Below are positions 9,062-16,686 of a DNA stretch of 33,092 bases, one piece after another. A program made the translations under genes and the position numbers. Numbering within the stretch: position 1 is the stretch's first letter; each line of letters starts with the position of its first letter. The stretch lies in the NCBI RefSeq assembly GCF_004309735.1, contig NZ_SIXC01000009.1, forward strand, positions 81,555-114,646, in the 5' to 3' direction. The notes under the pieces are model-generated. The model ran no database searches and was not told the origin of the DNA. It saw only the letters and a list, made by a program, of their open reading frames with translations. Origin of the DNA: Desulfovibrio legallii. Its GTDB lineage: Bacteria > Desulfobacterota > Desulfovibrionia > Desulfovibrionales > Desulfovibrionaceae.

Positions 9062-9841
9062 ATGCACGCAGCTTCAGTTGTGATCAAGTATGGCGGGCAC
9101 GCCATGACCCAGCCGGACCTACAGGCGGCCTTTGCCGCCGACCTTGCCCAACTTGCCGCCCAGGGCATGGACTTTGCGCTGGTGCACGGGGGCGGGCCGC
9201 AGATTTCGGCCCTGCTGGACCGCCTGCACATTGCAAGCCGCTTTGTAGACGGCCTGCGCGTTACGGACGCCGCCACCCTGGAAGTGGTGGAAATGGTCCT
9301 CTGCGGCCAGGTAAACAAGGCTGTGGTCAGCGAACTGGCAGGGCACGGCGTGCGCGCCGTGGGCATTTCCGGCAGGGACGGCGGGCTGTTGCGGGCGCGG
9401 GTACAAAGGCCGGAGCTGGGCATGGTGGGCACGGTGGAAGGGGTGGACCCTGCCCTGGTGCGTTGCCTGCTGGCGGCGGGCTTTGTGCCGGTGGTGGCGC
9501 CCCTGGCCAACAGCCCCGAGGGGCAGGCCCTGAACATCAACGCCGACACGGCCGCCGGGGCTCTGGCGGGCGCTCTCAAGGCGGAGTATTTTGTACTGGT
9601 TTCGGACGTGCCCGGAGTGCTGGACGCCCAGGGCCGGCTTATCCCCAGCCTGAACCGGCAGGAGATTGCAGCCCTGCAGCGCGAAGGCGTCATCAGCGGA
9701 GGCATGATCCCCAAGGTGCTGGCCTGCCTGGACGCCCTGGACGCGGGCTGCCAGCGCGCGCTTATCCTTGACGGCCGCGCGCCCTCCAGCCTGCGGCGCT
9801 ACCTGCTGGACGACGCGCCCCTGGGGACAGTGGTAGCCTAG
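9062..9841 (+). CDS. argB: N-acetylglutamate kinase
   Basis: ArgB phosphorylates N-acetyl-L-glutamate, the second step of arginine (ornithine) synthesis. The 259-residue protein belongs to the amino-acid kinase fold: the phosphate-binding VIKYGGHAM lies at 7-15, VHGGGPQI at 41-48, RFVDGLRVTD at 60-69, NINADTAAG in the middle and GGMIPKV near the end. ATG 9062 is preceded by GGAGAG at a suitable distance; an upstream ATG at 9047 would add five residues but has a poorer ribosome site. It lacks the N-terminal helix found in arginine-inhibited hexameric ArgB, which by family knowledge suggests an arginine-insensitive type. No other arginine gene is next to it. Confidence 0.95.
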   Translation: MHAASVVIKYGGHAMTQPDLQAAFAADLAQLAAQGMDFALVHGGGPQISALLDRLHIASRFVDGLRVTDAATLEVVEMVLCGQVNKAVVSELAGHGVRAVGISGRDGGLLRARVQRPELGMVGTVEGVDPALVRCLLAAGFVPVVAPLANSPEGQALNINADTAAGALAGALKAEYFVLVSDVPGVLDAQGRLIPSLNRQEIAALQREGVISGGMIPKVLACLDALDAGCQRALILDGRAPSSLRRYLLDDAPLGTVVA

Positions 9842-9876
9842 GGGCAGTTTCCAAGTGCGGCTGTTTCGGCGGGACT

Positions 9877-10494
9877 TCAGCGGCCGCGCCGCACCCACCA
9901 GGCTTCGTCCACCCCGCCGTGCCACCAACGGTTGTGGTCCGCGCGCAGCACGGCTTCCGCCAGTTGTCTGGCCGACGGGGTGTGCAGCCGCTGCACAGCG
10001 CTTTTGAGCCAGTCCGCCGCAAAGGCATTGCCCTTATCGAGCTCTTCTTTCAGGCTGCAGATAAGGTCCAGCTGGTCCGCATCGTGAGCCAGGGCGGCTT
10101 CGGGGCTTTGGCGGGCCTCCAGCTCGTCCCAGAGGGGCAGCAGGGCGTCTTCCAGGCCTGTGCCCGCCAGGCAGTCCTCCAGAGCGCGGCGCGGCTCCAG
10201 GCGGGCATAGCGGTGGTTCACATAGTTGAGGTCGCCCGTGCGGGCCTCGTGCAAATCGTGAAACAGGCAGAGCAGGGTCACCCGAGCGGGGTCGGCCCCG
10301 GCCAGACGCGCCAGCACATAGCCCAAGGCGCTGACCCTGTAGGAATGCTCCGCCACGCTCTCGCCGCCGCTGCCCAGGAAAGCAAAACCCGAACGCGGCG
10401 TTCGCCGCAACATGCCCAGCTCGTGACAAAAATCCGCCAACCGATCCCAGCGGGCCCCCTCCGGATCCGGCGGGGAGTTTTTTTCTTCGCTCAT
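9877..10494 (-). CDS. HD-domain hydrolase (HD_3 / YfbR-like 5'-nucleotidase superfamily)
   Basis: The 205-residue metal-dependent phosphohydrolase has the HD metal ligands in the expected order: His50 in SVAEHSYR, His79-Asp80 in LFHDLHEARTGD and Asp140 in AHDADQLDLI. Relatives of this compact HD group include the dNMP 5'-nucleotidase YfbR; the actual substrate is unknown. ATG 10494 has an AAAGGA ribosome site, and the gene begins 10 nt after the stop of the sigma54 response regulator, so the two are probably co-transcribed. It converges on argB with a 35-nt gap. Its place in a two-component operon hints at a nucleotide-related role in the same response, which is an inference. Confidence 0.85.
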   Translation of the reverse strand: MSEEKNSPPDPEGARWDRLADFCHELGMLRRTPRSGFAFLGSGGESVAEHSYRVSALGYVLARLAGADPARVTLLCLFHDLHEARTGDLNYVNHRYARLEPRRALEDCLAGTGLEDALLPLWDELEARQSPEAALAHDADQLDLICSLKEELDKGNAFAADWLKSAVQRLHTPSARQLAEAVLRADHNRWWHGGVDEAWWVRRGR

Positions 10495-10504
10495 GGTTTT
10501 CCTT

Positions 10505-11866
10505 TTATTCCATCCCGTATTTGCGCAGCTTGTTGTGCAGGGTGGCGCGTGTAATGCCCAGTTGACGGGCGGCCTCGCTCTTGTTGTCACCGGTACAGCG
10601 CAGGGTTTCGCCTATGGCCCGGCGCTCCAGCTCATCCAGGGGCAGGCCCGCCAGGGCGCCCACGGCAGCGGAAGAGGCTTCTTCGGGGGAGGCGGCTTCA
10701 GTAATGGCGGCGGGCAGCTCGCGGCGGGTGATCAGGTCGCCGTTACAAAGGATGACGGCACGCTCCACAGCGTTTTCCAGCTCCCGCACGTTGCCGGGCC
10801 AGGCATAGCGCAGCAGGCTGTCCACGGCCTGCGGAGAGAAGCCGCGGATGCTCTTGCGATTGCGCCCGGCGAAACGCTCCAGAAAATGGGCCGCCAGCAC
10901 AGGGATGTCCTCGCCTCTGTCCCGCAGGGGGGGCACCTCCAGACTGATGACGTTGAGCCGGAAGTAAAGATCCTCGCGAAAGCGCCGACGGGCCACTTCT
11001 TCGCGCAGGTCTCGGTTGGTGGCGGCCAGCACGCGCACGTCCACAGTAAGGGGCGCGTCCGAACCCACCCGCTGCACCTCGCCTTCCTGCAGCGCCCGCA
11101 GCAGCTTGGCCTGGAGTGGCAGGGGCATTTCACCAATTTCGTCCAGAAACAGCGTGCCCCCGTTGGCCTGGACAAAGCGCCCTTCGCGCCGCCTGTCCGC
11201 CCCGGTAAAGGAGCCCTTTTCATGACCAAAAAGCTCCGACTCCAGAAGATTTTCTGCCAGGGCCGCACAGTTGACCGTCACCATGGGCTTGTCCGCCCTG
11301 GCGCTGCCGCTGTGCAGGGCGCGGGCCACCAGTTCCTTGCCCGTGCCCGATTCGCCGGTGATGAGCACCGTAGCCTCAGTGGGGGCCACGGTGGCGATGG
11401 TTTCCTGCATGGCCAGCATGGCGGGGCTGCGCCCCAGAATGCCCGGCCGGGCCGCCGCTTCGCTCAGCTGGCGGCGCAGTTCGCGGTTTTCCACGCTCAG
11501 GCGGGAATGCTCGATGGCCTGCCGCAGGGTGTGGCGTAAGATCTCGAAATCCAGGGGTTTGACCAGATAGTCGTAGGCCCCCAGGCGCAGGGCCTCCACC
11601 GCTGTTTCCACAGAGGAATAGGCCGTCATGAGCACCACCGGCAAGGCCGGATTGTACTCCAGAACACTTTTGAGAGTATGGATGCCGTCCATTCTGGCCA
11701 TGCGCACGTCTGTGAGCACCGCGTCAAAGGCCCGCTCCCGCACCAGGTTCAGGGCCTCGTCGCCGTCTGCGGCCTCGCTCACCGCATAGCCCCAGGAACG
11801 GAGCATGGTGCGGAGCATGCCCCGATGGGCCTGGTCGTCATCCACCACAAGGATGCTGTTGCTCAA
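10505..11866 (-). CDS. zraR: Sigma54-dependent response regulator (ZraR/HydG-like)
   Basis: This is an NtrC-family transcription activator that opens sigma54 promoters when phosphorylated. The 453 residues comprise a receiver domain (1-120) with acidic pocket DDD (9-11), phospho-acceptor Asp53 and Lys103. The AAA+ domain has Walker A GESGTGKE (171-178), the sigma54-contact loop as GSFTGA (218-223, the tolerated Ser variant of GAFTGA) and Walker B GGTLFLDE (236-243). The C-terminal Fis-type helix-turn-helix is at about 415-450 ([20 protein letters not shown]). The start is TTG at 11866 with AAGGAG 7 nt upstream, an unusual initiation codon for a regulator. It lies downstream of its kinase, separated by a hairpin-rich gap. 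The ZraR name rests on domain order and context. Confidence 0.88.
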   Translation of the reverse strand: MSNSILVVDDDQAHRGMLRTMLRSWGYAVSEAADGDEALNLVRERAFDAVLTDVRMARMDGIHTLKSVLEYNPALPVVLMTAYSSVETAVEALRLGAYDYLVKPLDFEILRHTLRQAIEHSRLSVENRELRRQLSEAAARPGILGRSPAMLAMQETIATVAPTEATVLITGESGTGKELVARALHSGSARADKPMVTVNCAALAENLLESELFGHEKGSFTGADRRREGRFVQANGGTLFLDEIGEMPLPLQAKLLRALQEGEVQRVGSDAPLTVDVRVLAATNRDLREEVARRRFREDLYFRLNVISLEVPPLRDRGEDIPVLAAHFLERFAGRNRKSIRGFSPQAVDSLLRYAWPGNVRELENAVERAVILCNGDLITRRELPAAITEAASPEEASSAAVGALAGLPLDELERRAIGETLRCTGDNKSEAARQLGITRATLHNKLRKYGME

Positions 11867-11987
11867 AACCTGTCTCCTTGTGGGGGCGGCGGCCGCACGG
11901 CAAACGTGCGCCTGCGGCCGGGGCGTTTACGTCCCCGCCGCATCGGAGGTTCCGCCCCCCAAGTCTTTTCGCCCGCAGTGCGGGCGT
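11867..11987 (-). other. Hairpin-rich gap between kinase and regulator genes
   Basis: The 121-nt gap contains a GC-rich hairpin just after the kinase stop (arms cgcccgca / tgcgggcg, around 11969-11986). A second nested structure closes with ggccgca and tgcggcc. No gene fits. The hairpins may lower expression of the regulator relative to the kinase or mark an RNA processing site. Confidence 0.45.
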
Positions 11988-13463
11988 TCAGTCCCGCCGC
12001 CGGCGGCGGCGCTCTACAAAGGACTGCGCGCCCTGCGGCGCGCAGGACAGCCAGACGCGAAAAATGGTTTCGCCCGGCTGCCCCTCCCTGGCCAAGTGGG
12101 AGCTCACGCCGATTTCGCCGCCGTGGGCCTCCACAATCTTATGGACCATGGCGAGGCCCAACCCCGTGCCCTGCCCTTTTGTTGTAAAATAAGGATCAAA
12201 AATGTGCGGCAACTGCCGGGGCACAATGCCCGTACCCGTATCGCGCACCATAAGGCAGACGCGCTGCCGGCTCCGGCCCACGGCCAGGGTAAGCACGCCG
12301 CCCTGAGGCATGGCGTCCAGGGCGTTGAGACAGAGGTTAAGCAGGGCCTGGCCCATGCGTTCGGGGTCCACCAGAGCCAGAGGCACGCGCGGGGCCTTGC
12401 GGCAGACAATTGTTACGCCGCGCTTTTCCGCGTCCTGTCGAATAAGCTGCGCAACGTGCTCCACCACAGCTTCCAGGCTGACGGGGCGGGGGCAGACGTC
12501 GCTGGGCCGCGACAGGCCGATGAGGTCCATGATGACGCGGTTGAGCCTGTCCACCTCGCTGACCATGACCAGTGCAGCCTCGCGGTCTTCGCTGCCTTCG
12601 GGAAAGCGCTGGCCGAAGTAGGTGGCATACCCCTTGATGGAGCTCAAAGGATTGCGTATCTCGTGGGCCACGCCCGCCGCCAGATTGCCCACGGCGGCCA
12701 TTTTTTCCTTGCGGCGGACTTCTTCTTCCAGCCGGCGCACTTCGCCTTCAGCCCGGCGCTGCCCCAGGCGCGACTCCCGCGCCCGTTCGGCGTAGTACAA
12801 CGCCAGCAGACAGGCCAGGCCCACCAGCAGCGTAACGGCCGCCAGCATGGCAATGTAACCCCGGTTCTGACTGCGGGTCATCTCAAAAGGTGAGATGTCC
12901 AGCCCCAGAAAAATGATGGGCAGAGACGGCCCGCCGACCGCGTGCGGCAGTCCCGGCGAAAAACGGCGATAGACCACAAAAACGCGCTGCCCTTCCATGT
13001 TCATGACCCGCCAGCGGGCCTGGGCGTCGACGTGGAGCTCCCGCATATGGGCCTCATCCATCTCAGCCCCGTCGGCTTGCAGGATTTCGCCCAGCCGGGC
13101 CCGGTAGCTGTGGGCCACAATGGTGCCGTCCGGCATGGTCACGGCCACGAAATCGATGCCGGGGCTGTCGGCCATTTCTTCCAGCAGCGCCTGCAGGCGC
13201 ACGCCCACCTCGCTGCGCAGACCGGAACGCAGAATATTTTCAAAGGCCATGATCAGAGAGGAACCTTTCTCGGCCAGCAAACGCGCCATGCCCGCCTCGC
13301 TGCGTTCCAGCGAAAGAAAGGCCAGCAGGCCGATCATCATGGCCAGCACCACGGCAGCGGCACTGAGCAGCAGCACCACGGGAGCGCGGCCGGGCCACGG
13401 CGGTATGGGGCGGGTTTCGCCCTGGCCGCCCGCAACGGAAGAGGGCTCTTTGACGCTGCACAT
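11988..13463 (-). CDS. zraS: Membrane sensor histidine kinase (ZraS/HydH-like)
   Basis: This inner-membrane sensor is the presumed kinase for the adjacent sigma54 regulator. The 491 residues show a membrane segment at about 28-50, a periplasmic sensor domain of about 150 residues, and a second membrane segment at about 202-224. A charged coiled stretch follows (225-255), then the H-box GVAHEIRNPLSSIKGYA with His267. The ATPase domain contains N-box LLNLCLNALDAM, G1 RDTGTGI and G2 GTGLGLAMV. The ERR...RRD tail is very basic. The layout matches ZraS/AtoS kinases, which pair with NtrC-type regulators. The start codon has no ribosome-binding site; see the promoter entry at 13470-13499. Confidence 0.88.
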   Translation of the reverse strand: MCSVKEPSSVAGGQGETRPIPPWPGRAPVVLLLSAAAVVLAMMIGLLAFLSLERSEAGMARLLAEKGSSLIMAFENILRSGLRSEVGVRLQALLEEMADSPGIDFVAVTMPDGTIVAHSYRARLGEILQADGAEMDEAHMRELHVDAQARWRVMNMEGQRVFVVYRRFSPGLPHAVGGPSLPIIFLGLDISPFEMTRSQNRGYIAMLAAVTLLVGLACLLALYYAERARESRLGQRRAEGEVRRLEEEVRRKEKMAAVGNLAAGVAHEIRNPLSSIKGYATYFGQRFPEGSEDREAALVMVSEVDRLNRVIMDLIGLSRPSDVCPRPVSLEAVVEHVAQLIRQDAEKRGVTIVCRKAPRVPLALVDPERMGQALLNLCLNALDAMPQGGVLTLAVGRSRQRVCLMVRDTGTGIVPRQLPHIFDPYFTTKGQGTGLGLAMVHKIVEAHGGEIGVSSHLAREGQPGETIFRVWLSCAPQGAQSFVERRRRRRD

Positions 13464-13469
13464 ACCGGG

Positions 13470-13499
13470 AGTATAGCCTTACAAGGCGTCGCTTGTCAC
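13470..13499 (-). promoter_or_regulatory. Sigma70-type promoter placing the start of zraS mRNA at its ATG
   Basis: On the minus strand GTGACA (13499-13494) and TATACT (13475-13470), each five of six matches to consensus, are 18 nt apart. Only six bases separate the -10 from the ATG at 13463, so transcription should begin at or next to the start codon. With no Shine-Dalgarno sequence visible, the mRNA is predicted to be leaderless. Confidence 0.6.
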
Positions 13500-13691
13500 C
13501 AGAGCATATGCGCGCTGCGGCTGTGCCGCCGCAAAGGTTGCGGCAAGCCAGCGGCAACGCCTGCCGCAGCTGCCGCCGGAACAATGACGCAGCGCCGTTG
13601 CCGCCGCCGAACGGCCTCAGGGCAGACATTACGGCAGAACTTTACTGCAGGGCAGCACAAACATGCCGCTACGCCACCAGAAAACTCAATA

Positions 13692-13708
13692 TTGGCGCAT
13701 TTTTTGCA
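13692..13708 (+). promoter_or_regulatory. Sigma54 (-24/-12) promoter of the ZraP-like gene
   Basis: TTGGCGCATTTTTTGCA matches the sigma54 consensus YTGGCACG-N4-TTGCW at 11 of 13 defined positions, with the GG and GC elements exactly 12 nt apart. Transcription should start near 13719. The upstream 13510-13660 stretch holds several GC-rich inverted pairs (for example tgcggca 13540-13546 with tgccgca 13562-13568) and a 13-nt-spaced direct repeat ttacggcag/ttactgcag at about 13629-13650. Any of these could be the binding site for the neighbouring activator. Confidence 0.75.
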
Positions 13709-13790
13709 TATAAAATGAACAAACCGCCGCGCCCGTTTCCTGCGGGAGTGGAGCGCGGCAATGTATACACCTCTCCGATTGAGGTCAGGT

Positions 13791-14246
13791 ATGCTCAAAG
13801 CCTGTTTTGCCCTCTGTGTGCTCGCCACTCTGTACCTGCCGGACGCTGCGGTAAACCGGCAGGCCTCAGATCCCGTGGCCGCCGTCAGCCAGTGGGAAGC
13901 CTCCCCAGTTCCGGGGCTGGGCTCTTGGCTGGAGGGGCTTTCTCCGGCCCAGCGCATCCCGGCGCAGCAGGTGGTGGAAGACTACCTGCCCCGCGTACAG
14001 GCTCTGCGCCAGCGTATTTTGCTGAAAAAAAATGAACTGGCCCAACTGCGCTACGACCTGGAAACCCCTCCGGACACCCTGCCCAAACTGGGGCGCGAAC
14101 TGCAGTTTCTGCGCGACGAACTGCGCACCCTGCTGCTGCACGCTGATGCGGACATGCGTCGCCAGGCCGGCGTTTCTCTGGGTACGCCCCTAAGTCGCGG
14201 CTGCGGCATGGAAGTTTCCGGTCTGCCGCCCATGCCGGGCCAATAA
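13791..14246 (+). CDS. zraP: ZraP/CpxP-like periplasmic protein (heavy-metal resistance family)
   Basis: A small secreted protein of 151 residues. It opens with a signal peptide (MLKACFALCVLATLYLPDAA) and has a helical core from about 50 to 130: LSPAQRIPAQQVVEDYLPRV, then a heptad-like helix, LETPPDTLPKLGRELQFLRDELRTLL and MRRQAGV. That order is the helix pattern of the Spy/CpxP/ZraP family: a helix, a short Pro-containing turn and a second helix. Family members are periplasmic chaperones that sense or buffer zinc or misfolding. The histidine-rich metal motif of E. coli ZraP is missing, so zinc binding is not supported by sequence. ATG 13791 has GAGGT 5 nt upstream; ATG 13761 is an alternative. 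It is divergent from the kinase, behind a sigma54 promoter, as in ZraPSR systems. Confidence 0.72.
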   Translation: MLKACFALCVLATLYLPDAAVNRQASDPVAAVSQWEASPVPGLGSWLEGLSPAQRIPAQQVVEDYLPRVQALRQRILLKKNELAQLRYDLETPPDTLPKLGRELQFLRDELRTLLLHADADMRRQAGVSLGTPLSRGCGMEVSGLPPMPGQ

Positions 14247-14266
14247 ACCAATCCGGCACCGCGCTG

Positions 14267-14313
14267 AAAAAGATTGTCTTTGAGAATAGCCCTCTCAAAG
14301 GCAATCTTTTTTT
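14267..14313 (+). terminator. Intrinsic terminator of the ZraP-like gene
   Basis: A 17-bp stem (14269-14285 with 14293-14309) with one G:U pair and a 7-nt loop runs straight into a T-run ending at 14313. It sits about 20 nt after the stop codon. Confidence 0.9.
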
Positions 14314-14677
14314 GCCGACCTCCCTGGCCCGTGACCAGCGCGGCCATCTTTGCCGATAACTTCCTTCACCGTAACGGGCCAGACTTCTGTATCACAACGA
14401 TCCAAGCCCGCACCGGCGCTTAACCGCGCAAATACATAGTACTTGCCTCCACGGCGGACGGCTGCTTGCGCCGATGCGCACAACCGCCCTCCCCTCTGCA
14501 TCTAAGGCTTGCACAAGGGCCTGCCCCGACGAATAAATTCTGCCAAAGGATAATTTCTGGACAATTGTATAAAAATTATCCACAAACCTGCTGCAACTGT
14601 AAAAAAAATATACAGATTCCTGCTCCAGCAAGGGCCTCATCCGCAGACCTTCAACACAACACACTAAAATAATTTAT
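14314..14677. other. Intergenic stretch with no convincing gene
   Basis: This region changes from GC-rich to AT-rich (14530-14700). It contains one copy of a diverged intergenic repeat (14409-14470). Open frames on the minus strand are short, have no ribosome site and show no family resemblance. I see no RNA gene. Confidence 0.5.
14409..14470 (-). repeat. Diverged intergenic repeat, copy A
   Basis: Read on the minus strand it contains aagcag, cgtggagg, tattt.gcgc and ttaagcgccgg in the same order and spacing as the stretch at 31820-31884, with small gaps. About three quarters of positions agree by eye. Both copies lie in gene-poor DNA. Confidence 0.5.
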
Positions 14678-14929
14678 TTAATTAATATTGGCACACCGAT
14701 TGCTATATAAAAAACATCGGTTAGCGCAGAGCAAAACCGGCATGTGAACAAATTCTGTAAGGAGCGCATAACCCTCCGTCACGGCAGCTGACAGCAGCCT
14801 ATCCCAGTCAATCCGCCGACGGGCGGTACAAATATAAAAACAAATTTCCGCGATGCTCTCCGCCCCCATTGAGGGCATTACGGATTCCCTCCTCAAAACC
14901 TCCTCCTTAAGAACAGAACCTCTAACCAT
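14678..14929 (-). CDS. Small hypothetical protein, possibly a gene remnant
   Basis: An 83-codon frame with two credible starts: ATG 14929 (GGGAGG 8 nt upstream) and ATG 14878 (GGAGGG 8 nt upstream). The predicted protein has a charged N-terminus (VLKEEVLRRES), a middle TARRRIDWDRLLSAAVTEGY and a Cys-rich C-terminus whose codons are AT-rich, unlike its neighbours. The IDWDRLL segment faintly recalls the N-terminal helices of uncharacterised nucleotidyltransferases, but this is not enough for a call. It lies 80 nt downstream of the radical SAM gene on the same strand, after a strong hairpin. It could be a short real gene or the 5' remnant of a longer one that decayed. Confidence 0.38.
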   Translation of the reverse strand: MVRGSVLKEEVLRRESVMPSMGAESIAEICFYICTARRRIDWDRLLSAAVTEGYALLTEFVHMPVLLCANRCFLYSNRCANIN

Positions 14930-14949
14930 CGGAACATCCTCCCTCTCTC

Positions 14950-14972
14950 GGCCGCCGGACCCTCCGGCGGCC
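14950..14972. other. GC-rich hairpin between the radical SAM gene and the small frame
   Basis: A perfect 10-bp stem (ggccgccgga, 14950-14959, with 14963-14972) closes a 3-nt loop. There is no U-run on the minus strand directly after it. It could end the radical SAM transcript in a Rho-aided way or sit in front of the small frame as a leader hairpin. Confidence 0.6.
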
Positions 14973-15009
14973 GCCTCTCTTTTTGGGGTCCGCCACAGAA
15001 GGGGCCAGC

Positions 15010-16092
15010 CTACAGAGCCTCCAGCAACAGGCCGCTCCTTGCGCTGAAATGCAGGCGACGCAGGCCCAGATCCTCCCAGGCCGGCCGCAGTTCGCCCTTG
15101 TGCCCCCAGAAAAACCCCTGACAGGCGTGGGGGGCCTCCAAGGCAAAACCGGCTTCGGCACGGCACGTCGCCTCCAGAGCCCGCCGTACGGCCAGGAGCA
15201 AGGCACGGCCCTGCACCCGCGCCCCCAGAGCGGCATGGCGGGGACCGTCCAGCACGGCCGCGTCCAGGCCCGGTTCCGGAGCAAGACCCATGCGGATGAC
15301 GGCCACGCCCGCCTCCCGTGCACGCAGCCAGCCCACGGCCAGGGCCGTAAGGGTCGCGTCCAACGGCCAGGGCCGATAGCGTCCGCTGCGCCACAGCTCG
15401 GCCAGGCCCGTACCGCGCAGCACCAGGCAGGGATAGAACCGCAAAGCCTGTGCGCCCGCCGCCAGGCTGCACGCCACATCGGCGGCAAAGTCTGCAGGAC
15501 TGTGGCCGGGCATGCCCGGCAAGAGCTGCACAGTAAGCTGCAGCCCCGCCTGCCGCACCAGAGCACAGCCGGTTTGCGCCATCGCCCCCGTATAGCCGCG
15601 CCGCGCCGCTGCCAGCGCGTGGTCGGCAAAACTCTGCACCCCCAGCTCCACCGTACGGCAGCCCGCCTCGCGCAGAAGGGCCAACCCGGTCGCGTCCACC
15701 CTGTCCGGCCGGGTGGAGCAGCGAAACCCGGTGGCCCAGCCCCGCTCCCTGGCCTTGCCCGCCCAGCGCAGGCAGGCAGCCAGGGCCGCCTTGGGCAGGG
15801 CAGTGAAGGTGCCTCCGTAAAAGGCCGGTTCCACTGGGGGCAGCCCCCTGGCGGCGCGTTCGGCAAGGGCTGCGGAGGCCGATGTCAGCGCGGCGCGCAC
15901 CGCCGCCACCGGGTCAGAAAACGGCAGAAGGCCGGTCTGCACGTCCTGCGCACAGAACACGCAACGCACAGGGCAGCCCTGGAAGGGTAAAAATATGGGA
16001 AAAACAGGGGGCCCCGCCGCACCGCCGACGGGCCAGGGCACCAGGAGGCTCCAGACCGGCCTCGCGGCTGTGCCGGAACCGGAAACAGACAT
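15010..16092 (-). CDS. Radical SAM protein (Elp3-like domain)
   Basis: A 360-residue radical SAM enzyme. The iron-sulfur ligands are Cys40, Cys44 and Cys47 in QGCPVRCVFCAQD, and FYGGTFTALP follows at about 91-100, the GG[T/E]FT signature of the Elp3/YhcC-like group. Further features are STRPD, TVELGVQSF and LLPGMPG. It has no acetyltransferase domain like full Elp3 and lacks an obvious extra cluster motif at its C-terminus, so it resembles stand-alone radical SAM proteins of unknown substrate. ATG 16092 is chosen because the conserved part begins soon after; ATG 16134 is possible and neither has a good ribosome site. It is divergent from the HU-type gene. Confidence 0.82.
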   Translation of the reverse strand: MSVSGSGTAARPVWSLLVPWPVGGAAGPPVFPIFLPFQGCPVRCVFCAQDVQTGLLPFSDPVAAVRAALTSASAALAERAARGLPPVEPAFYGGTFTALPKAALAACLRWAGKARERGWATGFRCSTRPDRVDATGLALLREAGCRTVELGVQSFADHALAAARRGYTGAMAQTGCALVRQAGLQLTVQLLPGMPGHSPADFAADVACSLAAGAQALRFYPCLVLRGTGLAELWRSGRYRPWPLDATLTALAVGWLRAREAGVAVIRMGLAPEPGLDAAVLDGPRHAALGARVQGRALLLAVRRALEATCRAEAGFALEAPHACQGFFWGHKGELRPAWEDLGLRRLHFSARSGLLLEAL

Positions 16093-16260
16093 GGCGCGCG
16101 CCGCATATCGGCCACCGCGGGAAGCGGCGCTCATACCTTGCGCCACGGGCAAGGGCGCCCGGCGGCTGGCCAAGCTCTGGACATACGCTTTGCTTTATAT
16201 AGGATATCAACAAAATGGACAGGCCGCTGCGGCCAATACGTCGCTTTCACAAGAAAAACC

Positions 16261-16289
16261 TTGCTCTACCTTGATGTTGTGTGTATTTT
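16261..16289 (+). promoter_or_regulatory. Probable promoter of the HU/IHF-type gene
   Basis: TTGCTC (16261-16266) and TATTTT (16284-16289) are separated by 17 nt in an otherwise GC-rich area, about 110 nt before the start codon. Confidence 0.5.
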
Positions 16290-16398
16290 ACACAAAAGCT
16301 CCGTTCATGTGAAGCAGTCCGGAGCAGGCCGTGTTTCCACGGCGTAAGCGGCTGTATCCGGACAGCCCAACCCGCGCGCTCTGCGCCGGAGGACCCCT

Positions 16399-16686
16399 AT
16401 GAAAAAAACCCTGACCAAAGCGGACATCGTGGAGGCCATTTACGAAGAAACGGACAAAAACCGCGTTGACGTCAAAAACGTGGTGGAAAAACTGCTGGAC
16501 ATCATGAAGGGCGCCATCAAAAAAGACCGCGCCCTGCTTATCAGCGGCTTTGGCAAGTTTGAATGTTATGACAAGGCCTCCCGCAAAGGCCGCAACCCCA
16601 AAACCGACGAAACCATCACCCTGCCCCCGCGCAAGGTCATGGTCTTTCGGCTTTCCCGCAAATTCCGCGCGGAACTGAACTCCTGA
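16399..16686 (+). CDS. HU/IHF-family DNA-binding protein
   Basis: A 95-residue nucleoid protein that bends DNA as a dimer. It has the family layout: helical N-terminus MKKTLTKADIVEAIYEET, then the ISGFGKFE turn (about 48-55), and the DNA-inserting arm RKGRNPKTDETITLPPRKVMVFRLS (about 62-86) with the Asn-Pro pair that intercalates between base pairs. The extra arm residues and KADIVEAIYE start make it closer to IHF-alpha than to classical HU, but the two cannot be separated safely here. A GGAGG ribosome site precedes ATG 16399. It is monocistronic and about 340 nt ahead of the acyltransferase operon. Confidence 0.93.
   Translation: MKKTLTKADIVEAIYEETDKNRVDVKNVVEKLLDIMKGAIKKDRALLISGFGKFECYDKASRKGRNPKTDETITLPPRKVMVFRLSRKFRAELNS

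Noticed and set aside
14392..14664. Minus-strand frame of about 80-90 codons
   Set aside because: No ribosome site, no recognisable motif, and it overlaps the diverged intergenic repeat.
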